Translations under genes and position numbers: made by a program
Shown here: positions 25,988 through 34,240 of the stretch, one piece after another
Layout of the letters: each line of letters opens with the position of its first letter
Numbering within the stretch: the stretch's first letter is position 1
Assembly: GCF_018024495.1 (NCBI RefSeq)
Contig: NZ_CP071696.1
Span: forward strand, 1,736,001-1,800,000
Reading direction: 5' to 3'
Source: Agromyces archimandritae
GTDB lineage: Bacteria > Actinomycetota > Actinomycetes > Actinomycetales > Microbacteriaceae
DNA: 64,000 nucleotides
The notes under the pieces: generated by a model
What the model saw: only the letters and a program-made list of their open reading frames with translations
The model's database searches: none
What the model was told of the DNA's origin: nothing

Positions 25988-26929
25988 GTGAGCCCCCTCG
26001 ACGCCCTCTTCGCCGCGTTCGCCCTGCCGTTCATGGGGCGGGCGCTGCTCGTGATGCTCGCCCTGTCGCTCGTGGCCGGCGTCGTGGGGGTGCTGGTGAA
26101 TCTGCGGGGGCTCGAGTTCATCAGCGACGGGCTGACGCATGCGGTGTTCCCGGGGCTCGCGATCGGGTTCGCGTTCGGCGGGGCCGGCGGGCTGCTGCCG
26201 GGGGCTGCGGTCGCCGCGCTCGTCGCCGCGGTCGTGCTGACCTGGCTCGCACGCGCCGGGATCGGCAGCGATTCGGCGATCGCGATCGTGCTGACGGCGA
26301 CGTTCAGCGTCGGCGTCATCGTCGTCTCGCTCGGCACCGACTATGCGGGTGAGCTCGAGTCGTTGCTGTTCGGGCGGGTGCTGACGATTCCGGCGGGGCA
26401 GATCCCGCCGCTCCTCGTGGTCGCGGCGCTCGCGCTCGTCGCGGTCGCGGCGACGCTCAAGCAGCAGCTGTTCCGGGCGTTCGACCCGGCCGGAAGCCGC
26501 GCCTCGGGCATCCCGAGCCTCACCGTCGACCTGGTGCTGAACGTCGCCGTCGCCCTCGTCGTCGTCGCCGGCGCGAGCACCATCGGGTCGCTGCTCGTGC
26601 TCGCGCTGCTGATCGTGCCGGGGGCGGTGGCGCGCCTCACGGGCGTCGGCCTGTTCGCCCTGTTCCCCGTCGCCGCCGTGTTCGCGCTGCTCGCGTCGTG
26701 GCTCGGGCTCGCGGCGAACTTCGCGGTGAGCGTCGGCGCCGGCCTCGACCTGCCTGCCGGCGCCACGGTCGTCGCCGTGTTCGTCGCCGGCTACCTGCTG
26801 GTGCTCGCGATCACCGAGATCGTGCGGGCCGTGCGACGCGGGGCGCGGGGTGGGGGAGTGGATGCCGCATCCGCCCGCATCCGCGGCGACCTCGGCCCCG
26901 CAGGCGCGCCGGCGAGGAGGCACGGCTGA
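25988..26929 (+). CDS. znuB: zinc ABC transporter permease
   Basis: Permease (313 aa) of the ABC-3 metal family with about eight TM helices ([41 protein letters not shown] is the conserved N-terminal region). The family motif [20 protein letters not shown] is intact. GTG start, 22 bp after znuC. A second, dissimilar ABC-3 permease follows directly, so the importer may be a heterodimer or the two may give alternative pores. Confidence 0.92.
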   Translation: MSPLDALFAAFALPFMGRALLVMLALSLVAGVVGVLVNLRGLEFISDGLTHAVFPGLAIGFAFGGAGGLLPGAAVAALVAAVVLTWLARAGIGSDSAIAIVLTATFSVGVIVVSLGTDYAGELESLLFGRVLTIPAGQIPPLLVVAALALVAVAATLKQQLFRAFDPAGSRASGIPSLTVDLVLNVAVALVVVAGASTIGSLLVLALLIVPGAVARLTGVGLFALFPVAAVFALLASWLGLAANFAVSVGAGLDLPAGATVVAVFVAGYLLVLAITEIVRAVRRGARGGGVDAASARIRGDLGPAGAPARRHG

Positions 26930-27777
26930 TGGGTTACCTCGATCGCGCACTGCTCGCCGCCGTCGTCATCGGCGCCGCGGCCGGGCTCGTCGGCACCCTC
27001 GTCGTGCTGCGGAAGCGCACCTTCTTCGCGCAGGCGCTCACGCATGCGACCTTCCCCGGGGCGGTCGCCGCGGCCGCGCTCGGTATCGCGGTGCCGCTCG
27101 GGGCCGCGGTCGCCGCGGTGCTCATCGTCGCCGCGATGGTCGGCATCTCTCGCATCCGCCGGCAGGGCGCGCAGGTGGCCGCGGGCATCGTGCTGACGGC
27201 CGGGTTCGCGCTCGGGGTGCTGCTGCAGGCGGCGATCCCGGGCATCCCGGTGCGCGCCGAGTCGTTCCTCGTCGGCTCGATCCTCACGGTCTCGGAGGGG
27301 GATATCCTCTTCGCGGCATGCGTGCTCGTCGTCGCCCTCGCGGTGTTCGCCCTGTTCGGCAAGGAGCTCGCGTTCTCGACGTTCGATCCGGCGGGGTTCC
27401 GTGCTGCCGGCTACCGGGAGCGGCCCCTCGAACTGCTCGTGCTGGCACTCATCGCCGCCTCGGTGGTGAGTTCGCTGCCGGCGGTCGGCGCGATCCTCGC
27501 GATCGCACTGCTCGCAGCCCCCGCCGCGGCCGCACGCCTGCTCGCCCGCTCGTTCGCGGGGGTCGCCGTGCTCGCCCCCCTGGTCGGCGCCGCCAGCGGG
27601 GTCATCGGCGTCACGGCATCCCGAGCCCTCGGCATCGCCGCAGGCCCGGCCATCGCGATCACCGCGGCAGCCTGCTTCGTGCTCGCGCTCATCGCATCCA
27701 AGCTGCGCGGGCTACCGTGGATGCGAAGGGCCGCCCCGGTCGGAACCCCCGTCGGAGAGGACGCACGTACGGCATGA
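26929..27777 (+). CDS. znuB: second zinc ABC transporter permease
   Basis: ABC-3 family permease (282 aa): YLDRALLAAVVIGAAAGLVGTLVVLRKRTFFAQALTHATFPGAVAA contains the conserved LTHATFPG motif; seven to eight TM helices follow. The start overlaps the previous stop (TGATG). The divergence from the first permease shows an old duplication, as in other actinobacterial zinc operons. It overlaps zur by 4 bp. Confidence 0.92.
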   Translation: MGYLDRALLAAVVIGAAAGLVGTLVVLRKRTFFAQALTHATFPGAVAAAALGIAVPLGAAVAAVLIVAAMVGISRIRRQGAQVAAGIVLTAGFALGVLLQAAIPGIPVRAESFLVGSILTVSEGDILFAACVLVVALAVFALFGKELAFSTFDPAGFRAAGYRERPLELLVLALIAASVVSSLPAVGAILAIALLAAPAAAARLLARSFAGVAVLAPLVGAASGVIGVTASRALGIAAGPAIAITAAACFVLALIASKLRGLPWMRRAAPVGTPVGEDARTA

Positions 27778-28160
27778 AACGCAACACCTGGCAACGCGAA
27801 GCGGTGCGCGAGGCGCTCGACCGCACCGAGGGATTCATCAGCGCGCAGGCGCTGCACTCCGACCTGCACCGCTCCGGGTCGTCCATCGGGCTCGCCACCG
27901 TCTACCGCGCCCTCGGCGACCTCGCCTCGACCGGCGAGGCCGACTCGCTGCAGTCGCCCGAGGGCGAGGCCATCTACCGTGCCTGCTCGACCACCGGCCA
28001 CCACCACCACCTCATCTGCCGCAACTGCGGCCTGACCGTCGAGATCGCCGCCGACGAGGTCGAATCCTGGGCCCAGCGCATCGCCGCCGAGCACGGCTTC
28101 ACCGAAGCCGCCCACGTCGTCGACGTCTTCGGCCTCTGCGAGGCCTGCGCGAAGGCGTGA
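27774..28160 (+). CDS. zur: zinc uptake regulator (Fur family)
   Basis: Fur-family repressor (128 aa). N-terminal winged helix TWQREAVREALDRTEGFISAQALHSDLHRSGSSIGLATVYRAL; C-terminal metal/dimer domain TTGHHHHLICRNCGLTVEI and VFGLCEACAKA with two CxxC pairs for the structural zinc, and the HHHH cluster for the sensing site. Its position at the end of the znu operon and the Zur box at 24056 identify it as Zur and imply autorepression. The last ~25 bp of the gene plus about 40 bp downstream recur at 32263. Confidence 0.92.
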   Translation: MKRNTWQREAVREALDRTEGFISAQALHSDLHRSGSSIGLATVYRALGDLASTGEADSLQSPEGEAIYRACSTTGHHHHLICRNCGLTVEIAADEVESWAQRIAAEHGFTEAAHVVDVFGLCEACAKA

Positions 28161-28197
28161 GCGGATGCCGGGCGCGCGGGCGCCCGGCGGAGCCGCG
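28135..28197. repeat. zur 3'-end direct repeat, copy A
   Basis: TCTGCGAGGCCTGCGCGAAG (zur codons), the stop and the following GGATGCCGGGCGCGCG..GGCGGAGCCGCGC recur at 32263-32329 in the same orientation, with 43 of the first 44 positions identical and one small gap after that. Confidence 0.88.
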
Positions 28198-28220
28198 CAC
28201 TGGGGGCTGGGAAGCGCCGT

Positions 28221-28297
28221 GCCGTGAGTGGACGGAAATGCAGGGTTGCGGCGTGCTCCGGGCGAGCTCCTGCTGGGTCAGGCCGCGCCGGAGCCGG
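28221..28297 (-). pseudogene. XRE/HipB-like helix-turn-helix remnant
   Basis: Read on the minus strand: RLRRGLTQQELARSTPQPCISVHS, a recognisable slice of an XRE helix-turn-helix (GLTQQELA..sqp.IS). A 27-bp stretch (28261-28287) is identical to the corresponding part of hipB at 33479-33505. No start and no remaining domain; a leftover fragment. Confidence 0.5.
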
Positions 28298-28317
28298 AGT
28301 GAGCGGGCGCTGCGCGC

Positions 28318-29547
28318 TCAGGGGACGCGGAGTTCGGTGATGGGCTGGCGGCGGGAGGCGGCGAGAGCCGGTACGAGCGCGGCGACGACGGCGACGGCTA
28401 CGGCGAGCACGGCGACGGCCGCCGAGTAGGCCGGCCCGGGCAGCGGGTCGCCGCTGGCCGCGAGCACGCCGAGCGCGACCGCGGTGCCGAACGTAGCACC
28501 GAGTGTTGCGAGCAGGGCCGTCTGGGTGAGCAGCATCCCAATGATGAGACGCTGGCTGGCGCCGAGCGCCCGGCGCCGGCCGAAGTCTTTGCGGCGCATC
28601 ATGATGAGGCCGTAGAGGATCGCGGTCGTGAGCAGGCCGGTGAGCGCCAGGATCCCGAGGGTGAGCCCGCGGCCGAAGAGCCCGAGCTGGCCGTCGATGA
28701 GGCTGCGGAGAATCGCGAGCTGTTCGCTCGTCTGCACGGCGACGCGGGTGGGGTCGTCGGCGGCGAGCACGCTCGTGACGGCGTCGGCGACGGCCGCGAC
28801 GAGGTCGGGGCGTTCGGCGGTGACGACGAGGATCGCGATAGGCGCGTCGGCGTCGGCGGGTTGCGGGGCGAGCAGCACGGGTTCGAGGAAGCGGAGGGCG
28901 TCGGGCACGTCGATGCGGGCGGCCACCGTGTATCCGGTGCCGGTGCCGGTACCGGTGCCGGTGCCGGTGGCGATGCCGCCGACGGCCTCGCTCATGCCGA
29001 GCCGGGCGAGGGCGGCGTCGGATGCGTAGGCGGTCTCGCCGGCGCCGGCCATCGCATCCGCCGGGTCGATACCCACCGCATCCCCGTAGGCGAGGCGCAG
29101 CGGCACCCGGAGGCCGTCGCCGAAGGCGGTGTTCTGTACGTCTTGCGCCGCACCGAACGCGCCGGCCCATTCGACACCGTCGAGGTGGGCGATGCGGTCG
29201 AGCACGCCCGTGTCGAGGCCGGCTGCGGGCTCGGCGCGCACCACGATCGAGCGGGTTCCGGCGGAGTCGATGGAGCCGAGCACCGCCTCCTGGGCGCCGA
29301 CAGTGCGGCCGCTCGTCAGCAGCACGGCGGCGCACATGCTGGCGAGCATGACGATCGTGATGATGGATGCGACAGGCGCGGCGCGTGCGGCGGCGACGGC
29401 TTCGCGCACAACGGCGACGGCGTGGCTGAGCGCCCCGCGGGCGGCGGGCGCTCCGGACGCGGACCGCGGCGGCGCCTCGGGATGCGGCGCCTCGGGATCC
29501 GCGCCCCCTCGCCCGGCCGGCTCCCCACGTTCGAGCGCGGTGGTCAC
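28318..29547 (-). CDS. FtsX-like ABC transporter permease
   Basis: Permease of 409 aa of the MacB/FtsX type: cytoplasmic N-terminus, TM1 (APVASIITIVMLASMCAAVLL), a large extracellular domain (residues ~80-270), then three TM helices near the C-terminus (GLTLGILALTGLLTTAILYGL, GMLLTQTALLATLGATFGTAVAL, AVAVLAVAVAVVAALVPAL) and the family motif RRKDFGRRRALGASQR. A six-base tandem array (28936-28970) encodes a Gly-Thr repeat GTGTGTGTGTG in the extracellular domain. It overlaps the ATPase gene by 4 bp; with the adaptor gene this is a complete tripartite exporter. Confidence 0.87.
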   Translation of the reverse strand: MTTALERGEPAGRGGADPEAPHPEAPPRSASGAPAARGALSHAVAVVREAVAAARAAPVASIITIVMLASMCAAVLLTSGRTVGAQEAVLGSIDSAGTRSIVVRAEPAAGLDTGVLDRIAHLDGVEWAGAFGAAQDVQNTAFGDGLRVPLRLAYGDAVGIDPADAMAGAGETAYASDAALARLGMSEAVGGIATGTGTGTGTGTGYTVAARIDVPDALRFLEPVLLAPQPADADAPIAILVVTAERPDLVAAVADAVTSVLAADDPTRVAVQTSEQLAILRSLIDGQLGLFGRGLTLGILALTGLLTTAILYGLIMMRRKDFGRRRALGASQRLIIGMLLTQTALLATLGATFGTAVALGVLAASGDPLPGPAYSAAVAVLAVAVAVVAALVPALAASRRQPITELRVP

Positions 29548-30185
29548 AGCGGGATCTCCCGGTCGCAGCGGGCCACGAGCGCGGGGTCGTGGGTGACGAT
29601 GACGACGGCGGCGCCGCTGACTGCACGCTCCCGGAAGGCGTCGACGACGACGTCGGAGGAGCCGGGGTCGAGGTTTCCGGTGGGCTCGTCGGCGAGGATC
29701 ACGTCAGGGTCGCCGAGCAGGGCGCGGCAGAGGGCGATGCGTTGCGCCTGCCCGCCGGATACCTGGCCGGGTTTCGCGTCGGCACGCAGGGCGACGCCGA
29801 AGCGTTCCATGAGCTCTCGGGCGAGGCGCGCATCCCGCCGGCGGTCGCCGCGTCGGTAGAGGGTGGTCTCGAGGATGTTGTCGAGCACCGTGCGCGATTG
29901 GTCGAGGGCCGCATCCTGGAACACGAAGCCGTAGCGTTCGGCGCGCAGCCGGGCGCACGCCGCATCCCCGAGGCTGTGTATGGGCCGGCCGTCGAGTAAC
30001 ACTTCGCCGCTGGCGGGCGCAAGCATGAGGCCGAGCAGGTATAGCAGGGTCGATTTGCCGCGCCCCGACGGGCCGGTGACGGCGACGACTTCGCCGGATG
30101 AGAAGCCGGCCGTCCACTCCTCGAGCAGCGGCGTGCCTGCCTCGTAGCGGAAGCCGAGACCGCTTGCGGCCAGCCGGGCGGTCAC
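29544..30185 (-). CDS. ABC transporter ATP-binding protein (MacB/LolD type)
   Basis: ATPase of 213 aa: Walker A GPSGRGKST, Q-loop FVFQDAALDQSRTVLDNI, signature VSGGQAQRIALCRALL, Walker B DVILADEPTGNLD, HDPAL switch. It belongs to the subfamily pairing with FtsX-type permeases, which includes bacteriocin and lipoprotein exporters. The GTG start overlaps the stop of the adaptor gene (GTGA). The middle gene of the three-gene exporter unit. Confidence 0.9.
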   Translation of the reverse strand: MTARLAASGLGFRYEAGTPLLEEWTAGFSSGEVVAVTGPSGRGKSTLLYLLGLMLAPASGEVLLDGRPIHSLGDAACARLRAERYGFVFQDAALDQSRTVLDNILETTLYRRGDRRRDARLARELMERFGVALRADAKPGQVSGGQAQRIALCRALLGDPDVILADEPTGNLDPGSSDVVVDAFRERAVSGAAVVIVTHDPALVARCDREIPL

Positions 30186-31267
30186 CCGGCGGCCTCTGCG
30201 TCGGCAGGCACACGCACCCGCAGCCCGGCATCCGCGCCCGTGATCACCGACATGCCGCGGGCGGATGCGACGACCTCGACGGCGTGTTCGCGCCCTTCGG
30301 CGTCGATGACGCTCACGGCGCCCCCGGCGTCCGATCGCAGCGCGGCCGATGGGGTAACGATGCCGGTGACGGATGCCTGGGTGACGATGCGTGAGCGCAG
30401 CAGGCTCTGCCCCTCGACGGGCACGAGTTCGCACTCCTGCGCGCAGACGGATGCTCCCTCGACCCCGTTCAGGATGACGACGACCTGGTCGCCGCCGTCT
30501 TCGGCGGGGCGTTGCCCGGCGACCTCGGCGACCCAGTCGGCGCCGTCCGCGGCGATCTCGACGCGGGTGCCGACGGGCATCGACGCCCCTTGCGCGGTCG
30601 TCGCCGGCACGGTGAAGACGGGTTCGGGCGAGAGCCCGGCGAGGACCGCCTCGCCGCCGGCGAGCACCGTGCCGCGGGAGACGAGCTCATGGTCGAGGGT
30701 GAATCGCCCGGGCAGTTCCGGTACGAAGATGAGGTCGCCGGCCTGCACGACGCCGTCAGCTGCGAGGCCGAGCTGATCCTGCCATGCTTCGACGGCGGCG
30801 CGTGTCTCCCAGGCGAAGACGCCGTCGGCTTCCCCTTCGTAGAGCCCGAGCGTCGCGAGCATGGACTGCAGTTGGGCGACGTCGGCGCCTTCGACGCCTT
30901 GCGAGAGGGCGCGGAACGCGGGCACCGCACCGGCGGCGATGACCACGGGCCGCAACTCGACGTCGTAGAGCACGGCCCCGGCATCCATCGCGGCGCCAGC
31001 CTCGGCATGTACCGCGGTGACGGTGCCGGTGGCCTGATTCGTGCCGACGGGAGTCTGCGCCCATTCGGCGACGGTGTTCAGCGTGATGGACGAGCCGACC
31101 TCGCCCTCGGCGAGCTCCACGAAGGTGAACGCCGCCTCGGCGGGCACATCGGCGCGCGGCGCGAACACCTGAGCGCCGGCCCAGCCGACGCCCGCACCCG
31201 CGGCCAGCACGAGCACGGCGCCGAGCGCCCACACCGGCCGGCGCCGGCCCGCTCCACCCTCAGACAT
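30182..31267 (-). CDS. membrane-anchored adaptor with peptidoglycan-binding domain
   Basis: Protein of 361 aa: one N-terminal TM helix (VWALGAVLVLAAGAGVGWAGAQV), a short beta region, a PG_binding_1-like domain (VEGADVAQLQSMLATLGLYEGEADGVFAWETRAAVEAWQDQLGL, residues ~130-175), then HlyD/MacA-like beta-barrel segments. This is the actinobacterial form of a MacA-type adaptor. It probably links the ABC exporter to the cell wall. Divergent from the small secreted protein at 31397, sharing a 129-bp intergenic region that holds a conserved element. Confidence 0.82.
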   Translation of the reverse strand: MSEGGAGRRRPVWALGAVLVLAAGAGVGWAGAQVFAPRADVPAEAAFTFVELAEGEVGSSITLNTVAEWAQTPVGTNQATGTVTAVHAEAGAAMDAGAVLYDVELRPVVIAAGAVPAFRALSQGVEGADVAQLQSMLATLGLYEGEADGVFAWETRAAVEAWQDQLGLAADGVVQAGDLIFVPELPGRFTLDHELVSRGTVLAGGEAVLAGLSPEPVFTVPATTAQGASMPVGTRVEIAADGADWVAEVAGQRPAEDGGDQVVVILNGVEGASVCAQECELVPVEGQSLLRSRIVTQASVTGIVTPSAALRSDAGGAVSVIDAEGREHAVEVVASARGMSVITGADAGLRVRVPADAEAAG

Positions 31268-31316
31268 GCGGCGAGCATAGCGACCGGCGCACTCCGCCGG
31301 CCACCCTCCGAGCCCG

Positions 31317-31344
31317 AATTGTGCAAGATTACACATTGTCGAGG
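31317..31344. promoter_or_regulatory. conserved intergenic element, copy 1
   Basis: Core GTGCAAGATTACACATTGTC; the same element (GTGCTAGATCGCACATTGTC) lies at 34241-34268 in opposite orientation. GTGC..GCAC-like symmetry suggests a dimeric regulator. It lies between the exporter unit and the small secreted protein gene. Confidence 0.6.
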
Positions 31345-31396
31345 ATCACCGGGCAGGAATACCGTTTTGCTGACCAACAAGAATCAAGGAGGATCA

Positions 31397-31705
31397 ATGA
31401 GACGGATCCCGGCAATGATCACGGCCACCAGTGCAGTTGCGCTCGCACTCAGCTTCACAGGGGGCGCAGCGAACGCCGCCGACTACAGCCGTACCGCTAC
31501 CTGCAACAACAGCTGGTCGTTGACGTTCGGGACTGGGAGTGGCTCTCTTACCCACCGTCACGAAAGTGGCGGCCGATGGCGGGAGAGGACGTATGAGAAG
31601 GGCTATAGCAAGTACACGGGATGGTGGAAGCCGGGGCCGGTCTATCTGACGATGACCACTCCCGGCAGCCTGACCGGCTACGGAACCGGATGCGAATGGT
31701 CTTGA
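31397..31705 (+). CDS. small secreted two-cysteine protein
   Basis: Protein of 102 aa with a Sec signal peptide (RRIPAMITATSAVALALSFTGGAANA, cleavage after ANA). The mature ~75 residues are aromatic- and glycine-rich with one cysteine near each end (RTATCNNSW ... GYGTGCEWS) and a central GTGSGSLTHRHE. Excellent ribosome site AAGGAGGA. The same layout (Cys, GTG-G-hydrophobic-TH, Cys near the end) occurs in the 36466 product. Bacteriocin-like by size and by adjacency to an ABC exporter, but I do not recognise a named family. AT-richer than its surroundings. Confidence 0.75.
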   Translation: MRRIPAMITATSAVALALSFTGGAANAADYSRTATCNNSWSLTFGTGSGSLTHRHESGGRWRERTYEKGYSKYTGWWKPGPVYLTMTTPGSLTGYGTGCEWS

Positions 31706-32247
31706 AACACAGGAATGCCCCACGGTTCGCCCTCGTGGCAGGTGTTGTCGGCATCCTCGTTCTGAGCGGATGCGCGGAGAGCCCCGGGGCCGTTCCCAAA
31801 ACACGCGACCTTGAGCCGACCAGCCTTTCCGCCGGGGCGGAATTCCTCTACGAGTGCCTTGCGGAATTCGGATGGGGCGATGCCGTCAAGCTGGAATGGG
31901 ATGGCGTCGAAGCAAGCAGCGAGACGATCCCGGATGCTCAGTATGAGCATTTCGACGCCGACAGAAGTGCGTGCATGAAACGTCTCGACGATCGCACCGC
32001 CGCAATGTCGCCGCGCGAGGTTGCAGAAGTGTATCGGCACGAGCTCGAAACCCGTGAATGCCTCATCAAGCAAGGCTACGCGAGCAGTACACCGCCTTCT
32101 GAACAGGAGTTCATTGATAGCTACTTCTCTTCACCGTGGATGGCATACGACGACTCAGGCATCGATCTCGCCAGGATGCCGCAAGACGAATGGAAGCAAC
32201 TCAACATCGCTTGCCCGCAGCCCTCGTGGGCACTCGGCGGCGATTGA
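31690..32247 (+). CDS. four-cysteine lipoprotein, paralog 1
   Basis: Lipoprotein of about 185 aa, lipobox LSGC. The mature part has a pattern shared with the 35821 and 47711 products: YECLAEFGW, ~45 residues, SACM, ~35 residues, RECLIKQGY..STPPSEQEFIDSYF..W, ~25 residues, IACPQPSW, i.e. four cysteines likely forming two disulfides. The start overlaps the 3' end of the small secreted protein gene by 10-16 bp (ATG 31690 or 31696; TTG 31702 possible), so the two are coupled. Function unknown; an immunity or envelope-sensor role beside the exporter is conceivable. Confidence 0.7.
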   Translation: MRMVLKHRNAPRFALVAGVVGILVLSGCAESPGAVPKTRDLEPTSLSAGAEFLYECLAEFGWGDAVKLEWDGVEASSETIPDAQYEHFDADRSACMKRLDDRTAAMSPREVAEVYRHELETRECLIKQGYASSTPPSEQEFIDSYFSSPWMAYDDSGIDLARMPQDEWKQLNIACPQPSWALGGD

Positions 32248-33348
32248 GCGGGGTCGACCTCTTCTGCGAGGCCTGCGCGAAGGCGTGAGTGGATGCCGGG
32301 CGCGCGGCGTCCGGCGGAGCCGCGCGCTTGCGTGGCGGTACTCGCGATTGACGGCCAGTGCCAGTTTCCCGTCATTGGCGTATTGAGCTTGTGGTGCGAG
32401 GTCGTATGCCGGTGCAACGCGAACGCTGCCATCTGCGTAGTGCAGGAGCCCCAAGTTCTTCGTGTGTTGGTCGAGATTGCCGATGGCGACCGTTGTGATG
32501 ACCATGCGCGCGAGGTGACGGAGGTCCTCCTCAGGTGCATATCTGCGCAGGGTGCCGGCTACCCGTTCGAGGCTCACGATGCCGCCGAGTTCCTGGTACT
32601 TCTGGTTGCCGCTTGCACCGAGTGCCTGGCTGAAGTCTTCCTGATGCAACCGGCGCCCTTCCTGCCTGTCGTATCGTTCGATCACCAGGGCCGGCAGCCC
32701 GTCGAATACCTGGATCTCGGTCCGGTAGTCCATGAGCCCGAGTCGGCGTGCCAGACGTGAACCGTACTCTTCGTCATAGATCACAGGTGCAAGATCGCCT
32801 GAGAGCTGCGGTTTCAGGATGTGGGTCGTCGGATAGCCGCCGAGTGCTTGTGCCCACCCGTCGGCCGTGCGCACCAGAACGACCTTCGGCTGGACTCCAC
32901 CGAGGGAAGACTTTCCGAGGATCGGGGCGTTCGCCAGCGGCGTACCCAGGGGGTCTTCGAGTATTTCGCGGATCTGCTCTGCCGTCACGGGTCGAGAGGA
33001 CGGGGTCTTCGGCTCGGTCGGATCATCGAGGTCCCAGAGCTGAACCGCTCCGGCGATATCGCGGCCATAGCGAGCGAGGAAACCGGGGACGTCTCCGTCT
33101 CGGAGCTGACCCTGGCGGAGCATCGACGCGTATTGGTCCCCTTCCGGCAGCAACTCCGCGAACCAGTTTCGACGTCTCGTCGCCTGGCCCCGACGTGGCG
33201 CGGGGACGAGGGGGATCGTCGTCGAAAGCACCGGGCTGTTCATGCCGAACCGTTCGATTCCGGCCTCCGCGGCGGTGAAGTCGAACGTGCGAGGGGAGCC
33301 GTCAAGCGTGCCGATCACAGTGTCGTACAGTTCAACTGCGAGGCGCAT
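32155..33348 (-). pseudogene. hipA: HipA toxin kinase, C-terminus replaced
   Basis: HipA-type Ser/Thr kinase toxin. N-terminal subdomain RLAVELYDTVIGTLDG, the ATP-loop region GKSSLGGVQPK, catalytic NLDQHTKNLGLL and the metal motif APAYDLAP are all intact up to LALAVNREYRHA. The normal last ~55-60 residues are missing; from about 32335 the frame reads antisense through the zur 3'-end repeat and into the neighbouring lipoprotein gene, giving an arginine-rich nonsense tail. HipA needs its C-terminal helices for folding, so loss of function is likely. The start at 33348 overlaps hipB by 17 bp. Confidence 0.82.
32263..32329. repeat. zur 3'-end direct repeat, copy B
   Basis: Second copy of the end of zur with its stop codon and ~40 bp of downstream sequence, abutting the break in hipA. 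Copies A and B bracket the exporter, the small secreted protein and lipoprotein 1. Confidence 0.88.
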
Positions 33349-33571
33349 GTTCGTCCTCCCACGTTGCCGTGAGTTCGACACCGGTTTCTCGCATCAGGCT
33401 GAGGATCCGGCGCAAGTAGATGGTGGACTTGCCCGATTCGATTTCACTGACCGTGCTCTGCGGTATGCCGAGCAGGTCGGCGAGCTCCTGCTGGGTCAGG
33501 CCGCGTCCGATGCGTGCTTGCTGGATGGCGAGCCCGAAATCGGCGGGTGCATGCAGTCGTGCGATTCGCAT
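33332..33571 (-). CDS. hipB: HipB-type antitoxin
   Basis: XRE-family protein (79 aa): FGLAIQQARIGRGLTQQELADLLGIPQSTVSEIESGKSTIYLRRILSLMRETGVEL is a full helix-turn-helix domain of HipB type. It precedes and overlaps hipA. Two 18-bp TATC-N10-GATA sites lie 18-62 bp upstream, matching the E. coli HipB operator form TATCC-N8-GGATA, so the gene is probably autorepressed. Confidence 0.88.
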   Translation of the reverse strand: MRIARLHAPADFGLAIQQARIGRGLTQQELADLLGIPQSTVSEIESGKSTIYLRRILSLMRETGVELTATWEDEHAPRS

Positions 33572-33588
33572 CGTGTCCCCCGGAGGAT

Positions 33589-33633
33589 TATCTGGTTATC
33601 GCGATACTCCGAGTTTATCAGAATATTCCGATA
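33589..33633. promoter_or_regulatory. paired HipB-type operators
   Basis: TATCTGGTTATCGCGATA (33589-33606) and TATCAGAATATTCCGATA (33616-33633), each TATC-N10-GATA and spaced 27 bp apart. The known E. coli HipB operator is TATCC-N8-GGATA, also 18 bp. Confidence 0.72.
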
Positions 33634-33688
33634 CTGCATGGATCCGACTACTCGACTGTCGGCGTATGCGGATGACGGGCCGAACGGC

Positions 33689-34192
33689 CTAACCGCCCTG
33701 CATGTAGAGGTGGGAGCCGAGGTCGGCGCATGCCTTTCCGATCGCCGAATTGAGGCGGAAGAACTCATCGGTTCCCGGGTCGTAGGGTCGACCGGTCTCG
33801 TCAGGGGATGACTCGTCGATGCACGCGAGAATCTGGAGCACGGCGTCGTCGATGGCAGGCGTCCCGCTCGCTTCCGCCCCGCGGAAGAGCTCGGACGCCC
33901 GGTTGAGATCGCTGTTCCGCTGCTTTTCGGTGAGAGCACCGTCTTCGAAATTGAGCCAGGCGTTGTGGGCCAACGAGACAGGTTCGCCGAGCGAGCTGCA
34001 GGCCAGGTCGACCGCGGACGGCTCAGGCGGTTCGGCGGCAGTGTTCTCTTCGAGGGACTCGTCGGGTTTGAGGCGATCGCCCGGCGCGGACGCTTTCGGT
34101 GCCGCCTCGACGATCGCTGGAGCGGACAGGGCGCAGCCGCTGAGGAGAAGCGTGAGGGAGGCTGCTGCGGCCAGGAAGAAGTGCGTCCTCAA
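33689..34192 (-). CDS. lipoprotein, unrecognised family
   Basis: Lipoprotein of 167 aa with start TTG at 34192, chosen because GGAGG lies 5 bp upstream on its strand and the signal peptide (RTHFFLAAAASLTLLLSGC, Cys20) begins there. The mature part has a low-complexity acidic/proline linker, then a helical region with three cysteines (DLACSSLG, ILACIDESS, GKACADLG). The arrangement differs from the four-cysteine lipoproteins nearby. The region upstream carries copy 2 of the conserved intergenic element. Confidence 0.72.
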   Translation of the reverse strand: MRTHFFLAAAASLTLLLSGCALSAPAIVEAAPKASAPGDRLKPDESLEENTAAEPPEPSAVDLACSSLGEPVSLAHNAWLNFEDGALTEKQRNSDLNRASELFRGAEASGTPAIDDAVLQILACIDESSPDETGRPYDPGTDEFFRLNSAIGKACADLGSHLYMQGG

Positions 34193-34240
34193 GTGGGCCT
34201 CCAGATGCTTCGAAAGGAACAGCTTACTGAAGTGCCAGGG

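Noticed and set aside
31397..31705. Lactococcin-972-type bacteriocin
   Set aside because: Neighbouring exporter and size fit, but the mature sequence lacks the recognisable family pattern; left as unassigned.
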